Positions 21,564 through 32,544 of a DNA stretch of 64,000 bases are shown here, in pieces. The notes below the pieces were generated by a model. The model was given only the letters and a program-made list of their open reading frames with translations, did no database searches and was not told where the DNA came from. The stretch is from the NCBI GenBank assembly GCA_037127475.1, contig CM073759.1, forward strand, positions 171,803,202-171,867,201, read 5' to 3'. Positions within the stretch are counted from its first letter, which is position 1. Each line of letters opens with the position of its first letter. Made by a program: the position numbers and the translations under genes. The stretch comes from Arma custos. Taxonomy: Eukaryota; Arthropoda; Insecta; Hemiptera; Pentatomidae.

Positions 21564-22229
21564 CGTTTTGCTACAATATTACAAAATATAATAGAGTTAT
21601 TATCTTGTACATTATCGATTAAGTTATGATTCTCTAACTTTAACCATATAAAATTTATCAATCTGATTTCTTTTATCTTTTTGTTTTTCCTAATATCAAC
21701 AAGTACGCAATCGTTCCAGAGTGAATACATGTTTGTTAGTGTAAATCATTAAGTAATTAAGGTTAATCACAAGATACAGTCCCCCAGATACAACAATAAT
21801 TATTATTATTATCCCAATAGAAATCACAAATTTACGGCTAAAACCAAGCATGTGAATTTATATGATATAGATAAAGAACTAAGTTGAGTTCCATAATTTT
21901 GACTTAGTGATAGATATTTGAAAGTGGTATAAGACTTCTTGTTTTTTTAAATGAGTTAACGGTAATTTTAATAAGATAAAGACACTTCTCACTTTTATGA
22001 TTATATATTCACAAGAGTACATTTTTTTACTAAAATAAACAAACAAATTTTGTCATTGCGAAAACTTTTTATAAAGTTGGAATAAGTCAATTCCTAGTAA
22101 TTATAATTTTAAAAATCTGATCATCATGATTTAAATGTACACTTGGCTTTAGCAGATATTACTGAGCAGATGCTTGTATAACAAATACAATATACTATAT
22201 ACTATATATACCATATAAGCTATAGTATT
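21564..22229. other. Non-coding region, likely leader intron of ankyrin paralogue 2
   Basis: AT-rich with no conserved frame. It lies between the inferred acceptor and a retroposon insertion at 22244. Confidence 0.35.
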
Positions 22230-22243
22230 AAGAAGGCAACGAT

Positions 22244-22827
22244 CCCCTGTATGGAGCTACATCTGTGACTCCAAATATAAAAAAATAGAAAGAATACAGA
22301 ACTTATTTATGAGAATCATAAATGACTACCCCAGGTACACAAAAATAACCTACATGATACTTAATTAGACCTACAAACAATTAAACAGTTTATTCACTCT
22401 CAGACTTGGAACTTTTTCAAATCCCTTAATGCAATCAATAGGCAATTTAACAAACAAACCTTAAGACGATACATATATAGACGAACTAGACATATACTAT
22501 TAGAATAAATATAATTAATTTAATACATTATAATAAGTTATCAATCATAAGCGAATTTATTCATTAAATGGAAGAAAAAAAATTGTACTAAGATTGTTTT
22601 GTACTAAAATTGTTTATTTTTACTAAAAATCATACTTATTTTATTTATTTTTCTATTCTGTGTAGGTTTTTTCTTCTTTTTCCTACTACTATAAATTTAT
22701 TACAGCTTTTATTTATTATGTTATTCAACTTGCAGTGCAAATTGTTATACTTCAACATGTTATAAATAATCGTTACAAAATTGTAAATTATCAAATTAAA
22801 GGAATAAAACTTAAAAAAAAAAAAAAA
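22244..22827 (+). mobile_element. 5'-truncated Jockey-like retroposon with 14-bp TSD
   Basis: Flanked by AAGAAGGCAACGAT at 22230-22243 and 22828-22841. It ends in a poly-A run (about 22813-22829). The first part still shows the RT C-terminal tail with stops (KIERIQNLFMRIINDYPRY), then LNSLFTLRLGTFSNPL and RRYIYRRTRH. A classic target-primed insertion, truncated at its 5' end. Confidence 0.85.
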
Positions 22828-22841
22828 AAGAAGGCAACGAT

Positions 22842-23499
22842 ATTATCGTTCGGATGAAATGGTGGTAAGTAATTTTCCTGAATTTGTTTAGTTTTCATCC
22901 ATAAGTCCTGCTGTTTGCTTTGTGTTTCTTATACCAATAGATTGCAGCCTGAGTATTACTTAAATATTATTGTTATCAAAGTAGAAAATTAAAGCTATAA
23001 GAATATTTCATATAGTTGTTACTTTGAGTTCTCATATCTATTAAAAAATATGATAATGATGACGATATGAATTTGTTCTTATAGTGATGGCGGTAAGTGA
23101 AGGCAACACTTTTTTCAGCGGTGATTTAGAAATTTTTTATAAATATAAAAATAACACCATTAGGATTAATAAGAGGAGACGAATTAATGAACCGGACTTG
23201 AAAAGCAATTTAGTACATATCAATTCAAGATTACTACTAAGAAGAAAAGTAGAATTTGGGAATTCAATGATTCAACGACAGACAAAGACGATATCACTAA
23301 TTTTCAATCACATAACGGTATTAATGATCGTAAGATTTAAAGAATATTATAAGATTATAATATTATTTAAAAAATAAAATATTATTCCTGATAGGAAATT
23401 CGAAAATAAGGATAGCAAATGTAAGAAAGTGTGCATGAATCGTATAAAAATTCAAAATTATATATGACGCTCTAGTAAAAAATAAAAATTTTTATTAGG
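22842..23499. other. Non-coding region upstream of ankyrin paralogue 2
   Basis: Contains a 97-codon plus-strand frame (23084-23377) rich in N, I, K and R that I do not recognise and do not call. No repeat seen. Confidence 0.3.
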
Positions 23500-23980
23500 A
23501 CCGAACTTAATTACTAATTGATAAAAAAGAAAATATAAACAACCTTGTCACGAATGTCCTTGGTCACGAATATTTTTTTGAATGGCCTTGCAATCTCCTA
23601 GAAATTTGTTACTCTTCTTCATGGGCCAACCTACCCCGTGCTTACGGAACTCAACTTTGAGCGACTGCGCAGTAATTGTCTCCATCCACCGATTCCATTG
23701 CTACCAACATAATCATATATAAGCTAGAAATCTGCATTAATTTATATATTTTGCGATTCTATAAAACAAAATAACAATAATAATATTTTTAAACTTGAAA
23801 AATAACACTAGTTAGTCCTTTAAGTTGTTTTTACCCTAATAGATTCTAAAAGAAAATGTATTGGAACTTTTAGTTATTTTAAATAGTTTTATTTAAGTTC
23901 AGAAGTATGTAATATTATTGTCATTTCGATTATTTAGAACTTCTTAGTCCGTGAATGCATCATGACCTTCTGGCTAGTAA
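23500..23980 (-). promoter_or_regulatory. Conserved duplicated block upstream of ankyrin paralogue 2 (candidate promoter / first exon)
   Basis: Counterpart of 13560-13990 (see that entry for shared motifs). On the minus strand TATATATGATTATGTTGGTAGCAATG carries a TATA-like run just before the shared segment; a possible exon donor is GACAAG|GTTG near 23545. No conserved frame between the two copies. Interpretation as promoter or first exon is inference from position and conservation. Confidence 0.4.
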
Positions 23981-25965
23981 GTTGAAGCAGATAAAATGCA
24001 CGATTAACAGTTTGGATGGTTTCATTATAAAACTAAATTATTATTTTATAATTATTATAATTATTAGTATTGTTTTTTTAATTAAAGTAAACTAATAACT
24101 GAAGTTCCTTTAAAAGTAAATAACAAAACGCTACACTGACAAAACACCGATTTACACCAAACCAATACTGGCGAAAACATGCCATTCTTTTCATCTGCCT
24201 AATATGAAATATTGCTACTGCATATCTCTTATATCTCCATAAAGAGAGGAGAAAAAAGATCTAGTAGAGAGATCTCTTTCGTTAAATTAAGATATTAAAA
24301 GTTTTCCTTTCTCATGCCTAATTTGTTGAGACATTACTATTGAATACAAATGTATCTTTTCACTATTACCTATGACGGTGACAAATAAGAAGTCATGAAG
24401 AATGACAAAAAAAATGTTCATTTAAAAATAAATTATTTTATATATTTTAACCATAAACGCAGCCATAGAGTTAAGTTGAATAATTTGAAAAATAAAAACT
24501 ATAAGATGTGCAACACCTGTACACCTATTAAAATATGCCTCAACATCTCAAAAACCAAAATCATAAAACTATAAAACAAAATTTTGATAATGATAACCAA
24601 TACACTATAATTGTATATTAGTATTTTAGTCCACATTCAGAAGTTGGCGGATGTGATGCTAATTAAATTTTCGATATTTTTATTATTCAAAATACTTTTT
24701 GAAAATTTGAATTTTGAATTGGTTCTAAAAGCCGAAAACATAAAAATAAATAACCGTTTAACTAAATAAAAAAAAAACTTTTTCTAAATAAAAAGAATAT
24801 ATATCCACCGAATAAACTTTGTTAAAATTGTAATATTTCTTCCGATCTGATCCTAGCCACAAGGTATTAAGGAGCGTTTGTTTATTCTATTATAGTTTAT
24901 GTTAGAGTATTATCAGTCGAATGTTTTAATTCTGATTTGATATTTATAAATGCAATGGTTAATAAATTTATCAACTGTACAGTCAGCATCTAAAGATAAG
25001 ATCAATAATTGTGAATTCATTAATTAACGATCTTTATCTAAATATATCCACGTGAATTATTGAATGATATCTGAAAACTGATAACGAAAGAAATGAGTTT
25101 TTGCTCTGTTAAAAATCTATTTGTAGGCTAATTTGTAAATTATTACTTTTTATCAGCAGTAATTTCTGTTCTTTTTTTTTTTTAAACAACTATATAAAAC
25201 AATGTTGGTATTTTTAAACTTTAATAACCCACCATGGATCTTTTAAAAAATGTTGAACACATATGTTCCTAAGTCCCATTTCTATTTCCATGATTTTATC
25301 ATAAGTTTTATAATTTTTTTTGTGAATCAATATCGCTATATCAATAGCAGATCAAATAATCCAATTGATGATATATATAAACTATTTTTGTTATAAATAG
25401 TATATAATACCTAAAAATAATAATTTCTAAAGTAAATTGTCATATCTGATACCCATTACCGATAAATGTTAAATTTGAACCTAAAGCAGTGATGCGATAT
25501 TGGATTTCACGAAATTTTCAAAAAATCCTTTTTTATATTTATTTATATATATATATTTTATTTCTTTATTACAGCAAAGAGAATTAAATAATGTTTTACA
25601 ATTTAATGCAGGCACAAAAAAACAACAGCTTATAAATATAAAAAATAAAACCTATGAAATACTTACAGAACTTCGGAATAATTCCAAAGATGGTATCATG
25701 TGAAAAAGTTCATCTAATGGATTTAACCATATAAAAATTGAGATGTTTTCGTCGAAATCGCAGGAAAAACATTTATATTAGAAGAGGAACGATTTATTGT
25801 TACATTTTTTATATTTCAATTTTCTTTAATATGAATAAGAAGGAAGGAGTTATCAGTATCATAATTATCAGCGTTGATGATATAAACAATAGCGGGTAAC
25901 AGTCCCTGGAGACCGGATAATACAAAAGTACCGAAATAACAGTGTGTGAGGTTTAAAATTTACCT
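23981..25965. other. Intergenic AT-rich sequence
   Basis: Nearly 2 kb without a recognisable gene, TIR or retroelement domain. A 67-codon frame at 25500-25703 is compositionally biased and not called. Confidence 0.35.
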
Positions 25966-25979
25966 AACCACTGTTCTGT

Positions 25980-26094
25980 AGGTCGAAACGTCGGCACATA
26001 ATTATAAGTTTATTACTTATTCAGTGTTTTTTTGACTGCACCCCCCAACTATCTCCTTTACATTAGATCATCCAGTCAACTATTTTCATCTCAT
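25980..26094 (+). mobile_element. Short PLE terminus, 5'-truncated, with 14-bp TSD
   Basis: Exact flanking duplication AACCACTGTTCTGT at 25966-25979 and 26095-26108. The 115-bp insert starts AGGTCGAAACGTCGGCAC, that is, inside stem II of the hammerhead-like motif of the 6.8-10.6 kb PLE. It then follows that element's right end closely to ATTTTCATCTCAT. It defines the true 3' end of the PLE. Confidence 0.85.
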
Positions 26095-26379
26095 AACCAC
26101 TGTTCTGTTTGACTGGATATACAAACATAAAACATAAGCTTTCTTTAGCCCCGAAAGCTAGTAAATTATTAATTTTAGAAGAGTTATTCATAGAAAATTC
26201 TAAATTAGTAATATGAAACAGATATTTTTAATCTTTATATGAACCGTAATATTTAATTGTAAAATTAATATTTTTCTTTTTCTTTCATTAATCAGAAGCA
26301 TCCTAAACAAATAATACAATGTACTGTGCCGTATAATAACTGATTTGTTCAGAAAATTACTGGTTACGCCGAAATCCTA

Positions 26380-26960
26380 GAATAATAATGTTTTTTTTTT
26401 TTTTAACGTCAGCTCTTTGTGCACTCATTAGTTGTGACCTCTATGAACTTAATAAAAGATGATATAACATGCACATCATGTTTAGTAAATCTTAAAACTT
26501 AATCATTCTCTACAAACCATCATTGTTTAATTATATATTGTGTGCAACGGTTTATAATACATTAATGAATGAAATATAACTTTATTTATTATTGCTCAGT
26601 AAGCTCTAGCCATTGATCAAAGCTTAACTAGACTAATGGTATAGCAATTGTAATATTTTACTTTTCTAGTATTGTATTGGTTATTTCCATATTTATCAGA
26701 TAAATCTCCAATTTTATATAAATATAATAAATTACCGTGCTCTTTATCAACAAATGTATTGATAAAACAATTGATTAATGCAAAAATAATAATGTATTTT
26801 AAAAGTTAAGCTCTTTTTATCCTTATTGGTTGCGACTTCTATGCACGTAGTAAAAGATATCAGCGAGCTAAATTTATTTTGGACCATTGAAATTCGTAAA
26901 ATAATATGTTAATAAGTGCAATGCAACATACACTTTAATCTTGCCTACTAATTCACTTCC
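26380..26960. repeat. Diverged ~390-bp tandem duplication
   Basis: Two segments share the order AATAATAATGT, a T-rich run, GCTCTTT, GTTG(T/C)GACnTCTATG, TAGTAAAAGAT and ACCATT or AAATCTT. The first is at about 26385-26520 and the second at about 26785-26920. A reversed relative is visible at 28735-28800 (CATAGAGGTCACAATC, AAAGAGCTAA). Non-coding. Confidence 0.5.
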
Positions 26961-27055
26961 TATTCAAAAATGTTTAAATAGCAAGGTTATGTTTTTGTTG
27001 TCATACAATAACAATGAGAAAAATGAAATTCTAATCAAATTTTAGGGAGAAAAAA

Positions 27056-27572
27056 GGTACTTGTCTGTTTGGACGTCCGTTGACGTCAGCGCCCATGTGT
27101 CACTTTTCCAAACTATCTCCTACTTTTATCGTAACCTTTTCTAAGTGTTTTGTTATTGTTTGTGTCAAGTTGAAGGTGAATGTGTTTTCATATTATTTTG
27201 ACAATATGACTTGGAATTTGAAGAAGATTTTTCACACGGTCACTGATGAAAAATTAGCTTTCCTATTTCTTCAGGAGGAACTGACTTCCATAAAGTTTTG
27301 AGACGAACAGCTCAACATGTCTCATCCTACAGGAATTGATTATTCAAATTATATAAGAGAAGTGTGTGCTTTTAAATTAGAGAGAAGTTCATCAACTATT
27401 GGAGGTCCAGGGAATTATGTAGAAATTGACGAAAGTCTATATACTACAAGAAAAAACAACACAGGATGGATTTAGCCTCAGTATTGGATATTTGGAGGAA
27501 TATGTAGAGAAACCAACGAGTGTTTAAAGTTGCTGAAGATATTGTTGTTTTTAATGAACATTGCTTGTAATA
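27056..27572 (+). mobile_element. Merlin element, internally deleted, right end not found
   Basis: Starts with GGTACTTGTCTGTTTGGACG, sharing GGTACTTGT with the Merlin termini at 14945 and 38890. It carries a broken Merlin transposase. A SINE sits just beyond it at 27588. I could not find a matching right TIR before that SINE, so the right end is uncertain. Confidence 0.65.
27206..27477 (+). pseudogene. Merlin (IS1016-like) transposase fragment
   Basis: From an ATG at 27206 the frame reads TDEKLAFLFLQEE (N-terminal helix), a TGA at 27299, then in the same frame LNMSHPTGIDYSNYIREVC, an IGGPGNYVEIDES segment and TRKNN, and a TAG. The MSHxTxxDW-like helix and the IGG-x-x-x-VEIDES block with the first catalytic D are diagnostic of Merlin/ISXO2-like transposases. 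A QYWIFGGICRE-like piece follows in another frame. Dead copy. Confidence 0.8.
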
Positions 27573-27587
27573 AATGTTTCATTGTTT

Positions 27588-27874
27588 GTTTGTTTGTTCA
27601 TTTAACGTCACTTTATTCTGCTATGGCTAATCGGACGATGCTACAGTGGGAGCTCTAAATTTTGCCTATCCAGGTTTAATTAGGATAGGGATTTTTAACG
27701 AGTACCTGACATCGTACAGGCTCGGAACCTCCGTTTAACGTTCCTTCCGAAGGACGGCGTAACTAAGGATTTTTTACTCCCTTAAAAAAATCCTAGGCCC
27801 ACCTGCCGGGCTACAAACCCGCGATCTTGGGTTTAGTAGTTTGTTACGCTAACCACTAGACCACAGGTGACCGT
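27588..27874 (-). mobile_element. tRNA-derived SINE, copy 2 (full length, TSD)
   Basis: Perfect 15-bp duplication AATGTTTCATTGTTT at 27573-27587 and 27875-27889. Same head (GGTCTAGTGGTTAGCGTAAC, GGGTTTGTAGCCC) and tail (GAACAAACAAACAAA) as copy 1. Intact duplications suggest relatively recent insertion. Confidence 0.9.
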
Positions 27875-28013
27875 AATGTTTCATTGTTTCTTGACATGTT
27901 TCGCATATTATAATATTTTAAATATTTATATTTTAAAGAGAAACGATATCTAACTAAAATATGATATTTTTTTGTTAATAGTTTTAATTTTTATAATTCT
28001 TTTAAAGAGAAAC

Positions 28014-28140
28014 GATTTGCTCGGGCAATTTATGCTGTTAAGGCTAATCAAACGATGCAACAGTGGGAGTCCTAAATTTGTTATATTCACGTAAATTAGG
28101 GAGTACCCGGCATCGTGCAGGCAATCTGTTAGTATCACAT
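28014..28140 (-). mobile_element. SINE fragment, copy 3
   Basis: Keeps only the body (GGACTCCCACTGTTGCATCG on the minus strand and the AATTAGGGAGTACCCGGCATCG region) without head or tail. A 17-bp direct repeat TTTTAAAGAGAAACGAT (about 27934-27950 and 28001-28017) lies beside it. Confidence 0.55.
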
Positions 28141-28400
28141 ATAGCGCTGTATGTTGTTTTATTTGTATGTAATTTCTATGCTTAATAAAAAAATACCATT
28201 AGTATTCGTTACACAAATAAAATACCACAGATATGGTATTTAATACCATATCTGTATGAAAGTACGTCTCAAACTGCTAATTTAGAATAATCTATAAGAA
28301 ACTCATAGGAAAGTATTATATTACTAGTATACGGGTCAAGAATAAACTCGTATTTCTTTCATAATGTTTTGATTATTCATCAGAACAAAGCAATGGTTAG

Positions 28401-28696
28401 GTGGGGCGGACCTGTGGTCTAGTGGTTAGCGTAACAAACTACTAAACCCAACCTAAAGATCGCGGGTTCGTAGCCCGGCATGTGGCCGTAGGATTTTTTA
28501 AAGGGAGTAAAAAATCCTTAGTTACACCGTCCTTCGGAAGGGACGTTAAACGGGGGTCCCGAGCCTGTACGATGTCAGGTGCTCGTTAAAAATCCCTATG
28601 CTAATAAAAACTGGATAGGCAAAATTTAGAGCTCCCAATGTAGCATATTCCGATTAGCCATAGCAGCAAAAAGTGACTTTAAATGAACAAACAAAC
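28401..28696 (+). mobile_element. tRNA-derived SINE, copy 4 (full length, TSD)
   Basis: Flanked by AGCAATGGTTAG at 28389-28400 and 28697-28708. The plus-strand head is GACCTGTGGTCTAGTGGTTA with box B GCGGGTTCGTAGCCC. The tail is AATGAACAAACAAAC. It lies in opposite orientation to copy 2, about 530 bp away. Confidence 0.9.
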
Positions 28697-28708
28697 AGCA
28701 ATGGTTAG

Positions 28709-29099
28709 ATCATTTTTAAATCCAACCCACTGTTATCTCAGAGTGTGTGCATAGAGGTCACAATCACTGAAAGAACAAAGAGCTAAACTTTTAAAAAACC
28801 AAATAAATAGGCACATAACATTTCAAGTATGTTAAAAAAGGGCTTTGTTTAAGAATGCTCTATGCACTTAGTAGGTACAATTTATAAAATAAGAGCTGAT
28901 ATATTTATTGATTTATAATTTATCTCTTACATTCAAATATGTTTTTATTAATAATAATAAAGGTTAAAAGAAATTATAGTTATTATTGCTGACATAGAAT
29001 ATTCTATGAGGGGTTCTTCTAAAATTTTGTCGTACATAGTGATACACCAAGGACATTTCACTCCTGCAGAAGAATCTATTCTTTCAGGTGTCTCTCCAC
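28709..29099. other. Intergenic AT-rich sequence
   Basis: Apart from a reversed shred of the 26.4-27.0 kb repeat at 28735-28800, nothing recognised. Confidence 0.3.
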
Positions 29100-29770
29100 A
29101 AATCTTTCACTCAGACACTGCAAATAGGTTATAAAAATATTGTAAAATCTGTTCTGTATACCGCCGAGACCCTTGTAATGGCTAGGATAGAACCACTCAA
29201 GAAGCTGTGGATTAAAGAGAGTAAAATCTTGAGGAAGGTATTAGGATCAGTCTGAGCAAGAAGGTACTTACAGGATACTACACAATCAGAAGCTTTACAA
29301 ACATCAGTGGAATGTAACCTCTTGTTTAATGAAGAAGGAATTTTATGGGCACATGGACCCCTGAACTCCGAAGGACTTAATAATAGTAATTATAATAGGG
29401 CTTTAACAATGACGAGATGAGGCATGGTTTAGAAAAACTATTGGATCACATCAGTCAAGTCAGATATGGAACAACTAGAGATCCCATCCCACTGGAGAAG
29501 ATTCACGACCGTCTGCTGGATTCCAAAATCTATCTGAAAAGGAGTATTCCTGATGCCCCTAACCAGTAAAAAAACAATCGGTACTAACTGGATAGACGAA
29601 AGAAAACTGGCTCACAGTAAGAAGATGAAGGAGATTTGGAACAAGAACTGAACTACACGATGAATGGATAAGTTCTCGGTGATCGTTATTAGGCTGAAAA
29701 GATAACGCGACACGGAAAGACTTTTCTACCTATCCATTGTATATTTATACGGTTGTTAAAAAAAAAAAAT
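29100..29770 (+). pseudogene. Degenerate RT C-terminal region (RTE-like)
   Basis: Broken plus-strand frames show SVLYTAETLVMARIEPLKKL, WIKESKILRKVLGSV and further on WIDERKLAHSKKMKEIWNKN. The Y-x-A-E-T-(W)-x-(L) then K-I-L-R-K-(I/V)-L-G-x-V succession is the post-RT block of RTE-type proteins. It has many stops and ends in an A-run at 29759-29770. Old copy. Confidence 0.55.
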
Positions 29771-30640
29771 TAAATATTGGGAATTTATTTCAAGACATGA
29801 TGTTTTCTTTATAAAATCAAACTACTCCTTCATTTATGATGATTGCGATACTTTTTTACAGATTGATGTAGTAATGATACATATAATGTTGAAAAAGGTA
29901 GAATGAGTAAGGTAGAAAAAAGTTGAAGTTGCGGTAAATAAAATTAGATACACTGACTTGTGCAACTTATTTAATGTATGCCAACGTTTTGGCCAAATGT
30001 TAAAAAAAAAAAAAAATAAGCAAAATAACAACAGCCCTGTAGAACGTATATTTACATTAGTATTTATATAGGTTATTAGTATTTACTCTAGTACAATTGG
30101 TTAATAACAGTAATGGAATGTTGATTACTCCCTCTTGATGTTGTTCTTTGGTTTTCTCTTATGATATTGGCCTAAAAATCTCATGTTTAAAAAATAAAAT
30201 ATGATTGGTACTTCATGTATTTTAAGTATAATTTTAATTCTAAAATAATAAATATGATAAGATAAACAGGGATTAATTAGAGGTAATCCTTAAGTGAAGC
30301 AATGATTAAGGATTGGTTTCCCTTTGAACGGAAAGAGCATCAATGGACACAACTACTGTTATCTTTCCAGTGTAATTGTTACATATATTTAACTAAAAAT
30401 ACTTTATACTACAATATGAATATACTATTAAATATACTTACTGTGCTAAAAGCCCAGCATGATCCACATTGTCCTTCATCTTTTACTGGAGTTACCGCTC
30501 CAGCCTCCAGTCGACAGATCCTAGAAGTTCTTCATCGGCCATCCTGATGTATTAGAGCCAGACCTATTAGATCTCAGTATTTTCGCTTTATTGCATCGTT
30601 ATTGCACATTCATTCGTATATAGACTGAATTCGTGGTTCA
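29771..30640. other. Intergenic sequence
   Basis: No supported gene. Frames at 29834-30031 (low-complexity) and 30302-30547 have no recognisable domain. Confidence 0.3.
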
Positions 30641-30644
30641 TCTA

Positions 30645-30865
30645 TTATTTGAGGCGTGGAGATGCAAAAATCCATATTTTATAATTTTTTTAATGTTTTT
30701 CACAAATTTAGCGTCCTCTATGCGGTGGTACATGGTTCACCATTCCAAACATGTCAAAGCGAATCATTTCAATAACCTGAATTATGCATATGTTTGTGAT
30801 TCCTGAAAAAAAATTTAAATTTGGATTTATCCCCTTTTGCATCTCAGCGCCTCATATAATAATTA
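30645..30865. mobile_element. Small inverted-repeat element (MITE candidate)
   Basis: Left end TTTGAGGCGTGGAGATGCAA (about 30645) and right end TTTTGCATCTCAGCGCCTCA (about 30837-30856) are near-perfect inverted repeats, both leading inward to a TCCA/TGGA stretch. About 215 bp, non-coding. The duplication at the target is short or unclear (TA-rich flanks). Confidence 0.6.
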
Positions 30866-31139
30866 ACTTAGTTGCTATATTTTAATATGGAAAAATCCAA
30901 AATTTCTTGTTTTAAAAATATATGCTACACTGTGTGATGATTAATAGTATGTGGAAACCATACTTTTTAAACAGTATCGAGCTTTATCTAATTTGAAGAT
31001 GGGATAACTATAATCGTCGAAGTTTTGCGTTAGTATAGTTCTTTTTATTATAAACACTCTGATTTAAATTTGCAGATAGCTTCAGTTTGTTAATTCTGTA
31101 TTTCGTTATTATTATTTTTTATTTTATATGTTATTATGA

Positions 31140-31445
31140 ATGCATAATGCACCATGGTATGTTTCGAATCACACTATACACGACATGAACATTCCCACTA
31201 TAAAATCATATATTCATAACAAATACATAACATTCCACTCATCGACACAATATCACCCAAACCCACTCGTTCTTCCGCTTTCCTACTCCCTGTTACCTGG
31301 ACTTGATAAAAAAAGATTAAAAAGACTTTGGCCAAGAGACCTACTGAACAATGAAAAAAGGATGATCATGGAGAAAACGAAAAGAAAGAAACTTCATTCA
31401 AATTTGCTAGATGCGTAATTGGGCAGGTGCAAATAAAAAAAAATT
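31140..31445 (+). pseudogene. Jockey-like RT C-terminal tail
   Basis: 92-residue frame with NAPWYVSNHTIHDMNIPTI, then the H-P-N-P-L block (QYHPNPLV), an LKRLWPRDLL motif and a basic end. The NAPW(Y/F)V-x-N-x-x-(L/I)H-x-D(L)xIP signature is typical of Jockey ORF2 ends. An A-run at 31434-31443 is the tail. 5'-truncated copy. Confidence 0.8.
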
Positions 31446-31923
31446 AAAGTTTCTTTCTCGGAAACGTTTTACTCGATGATTTTTCCAAAGTATTTGAATT
31501 TGTCGGTGTGTAAGTTATCAATTATTTTTATCCTAATAATAAGTAAACTAGAAGTTTTTATGGAAAATAAATAAGGATTATGAAATAAATAAGGATTATA
31601 ATAAATAGAAAATAAATTAAAAAAAAAATTACTTCTTAGAGGAAAAGGAAAAGTAAATGTAGCTTGTATCTTACCTCTTATCCAGTGTCGTATGGTATTT
31701 ATAGAGACTAAAGCTATCAATCGGGAAGATCATTGATGATTAATTTTATGAAGTTTGGGAAATGGGCTTAGGATAGCTCGAGGTCGTATGCACATCTATC
31801 ATAGTCCTTAGTTATCATTTGATTCTAATTGATAGTACATTAGCAATTAAATTCCAATAAAGTTTCAACAACATTCATAATATTTATACAAAAATCGATC
31901 CATTTAGATAAGATTAATATTCG
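31446..31923. other. Intergenic AT-rich sequence
   Basis: A short internal duplication, GGAAAATAAATAAGGATTATG and the following TAAATAAGGATTATAATAAA, at about 31561-31605. No gene. Confidence 0.3.
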
Positions 31924-32395
31924 ACTAGCTTTTGCCCACGGCTTCGCTAGCGTGGAATTCGGTCTGCCACATAAAGTTTCGTGACGCATCATTTTAAATA
32001 AATAATTTATTTTTTTTAAACTATAACTTACTCGTACATCCGAAATTTCAGATGTCTAACTAAAACTGACGGACTCCATACAATCTTTGAACCTATATTA
32101 TATTAAAGGGGAAACCCTGGGGGTGGAATTATCCAAATTTCTTTCTTAAACTATACAAAGAACCTATCTACAAATATCAAGAAGCTAAGTTCCTGATTTG
32201 CCTTTAATTATGTACTATTACGGGAGGGGGGGCAAATGCCCCCGTGCCCCCACATAAATCTACCCTTGCTGTAGCTTATGATGTATAACGTATTTTACTC
32301 AATAAGTTTCATCCAAAACCGTTCAGTAGTTTTTGCGTGAATGAGTAATAAACATGAATACAATCATTCGCATTTATGATAGTAGTAGGATATCA
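31924..32395 (+). repeat. Interspersed repeat, full unit (TTTTGCCCGCGGCTTCGC family), copy 1
   Basis: Begins ACTAGCTTTTGCCCACGGCT. Further on come the block ATCCAAA(A)CCGTTCAGTAGT and the end TTTATGATAGTAGTAGGAT. The same start, middle and end recur in the copies at 33.6-38.6 kb. Units end with short ATTAGTA(A/G)GAT motifs rather than poly-A. It is a common arthropod interspersed repeat type; I do not assign it to a superfamily. Confidence 0.75.
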
Positions 32396-32544
32396 AAACA
32401 AGTTTCACTCATGTTCTTTCTGTCATTCCTCTGCGTCTGGGGATTCAATGTCATCTTCAGGAGTTCGACTAAGGTCCTCATCTTCCCGATGATCTTCCTG
32501 TACCCTATTTCCATTGAGCAAGAGACTGAAGTACTTATTCCATC

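Noticed and set aside
23084..23377. 97-codon plus-strand frame
   Set aside because: Biased N/I/K/R composition, no recognisable motif, no conservation evidence.
28401..28480. tRNA gene
   Set aside because: It is the head of a SINE with TSDs and other copies; clover-leaf pairing is incomplete.
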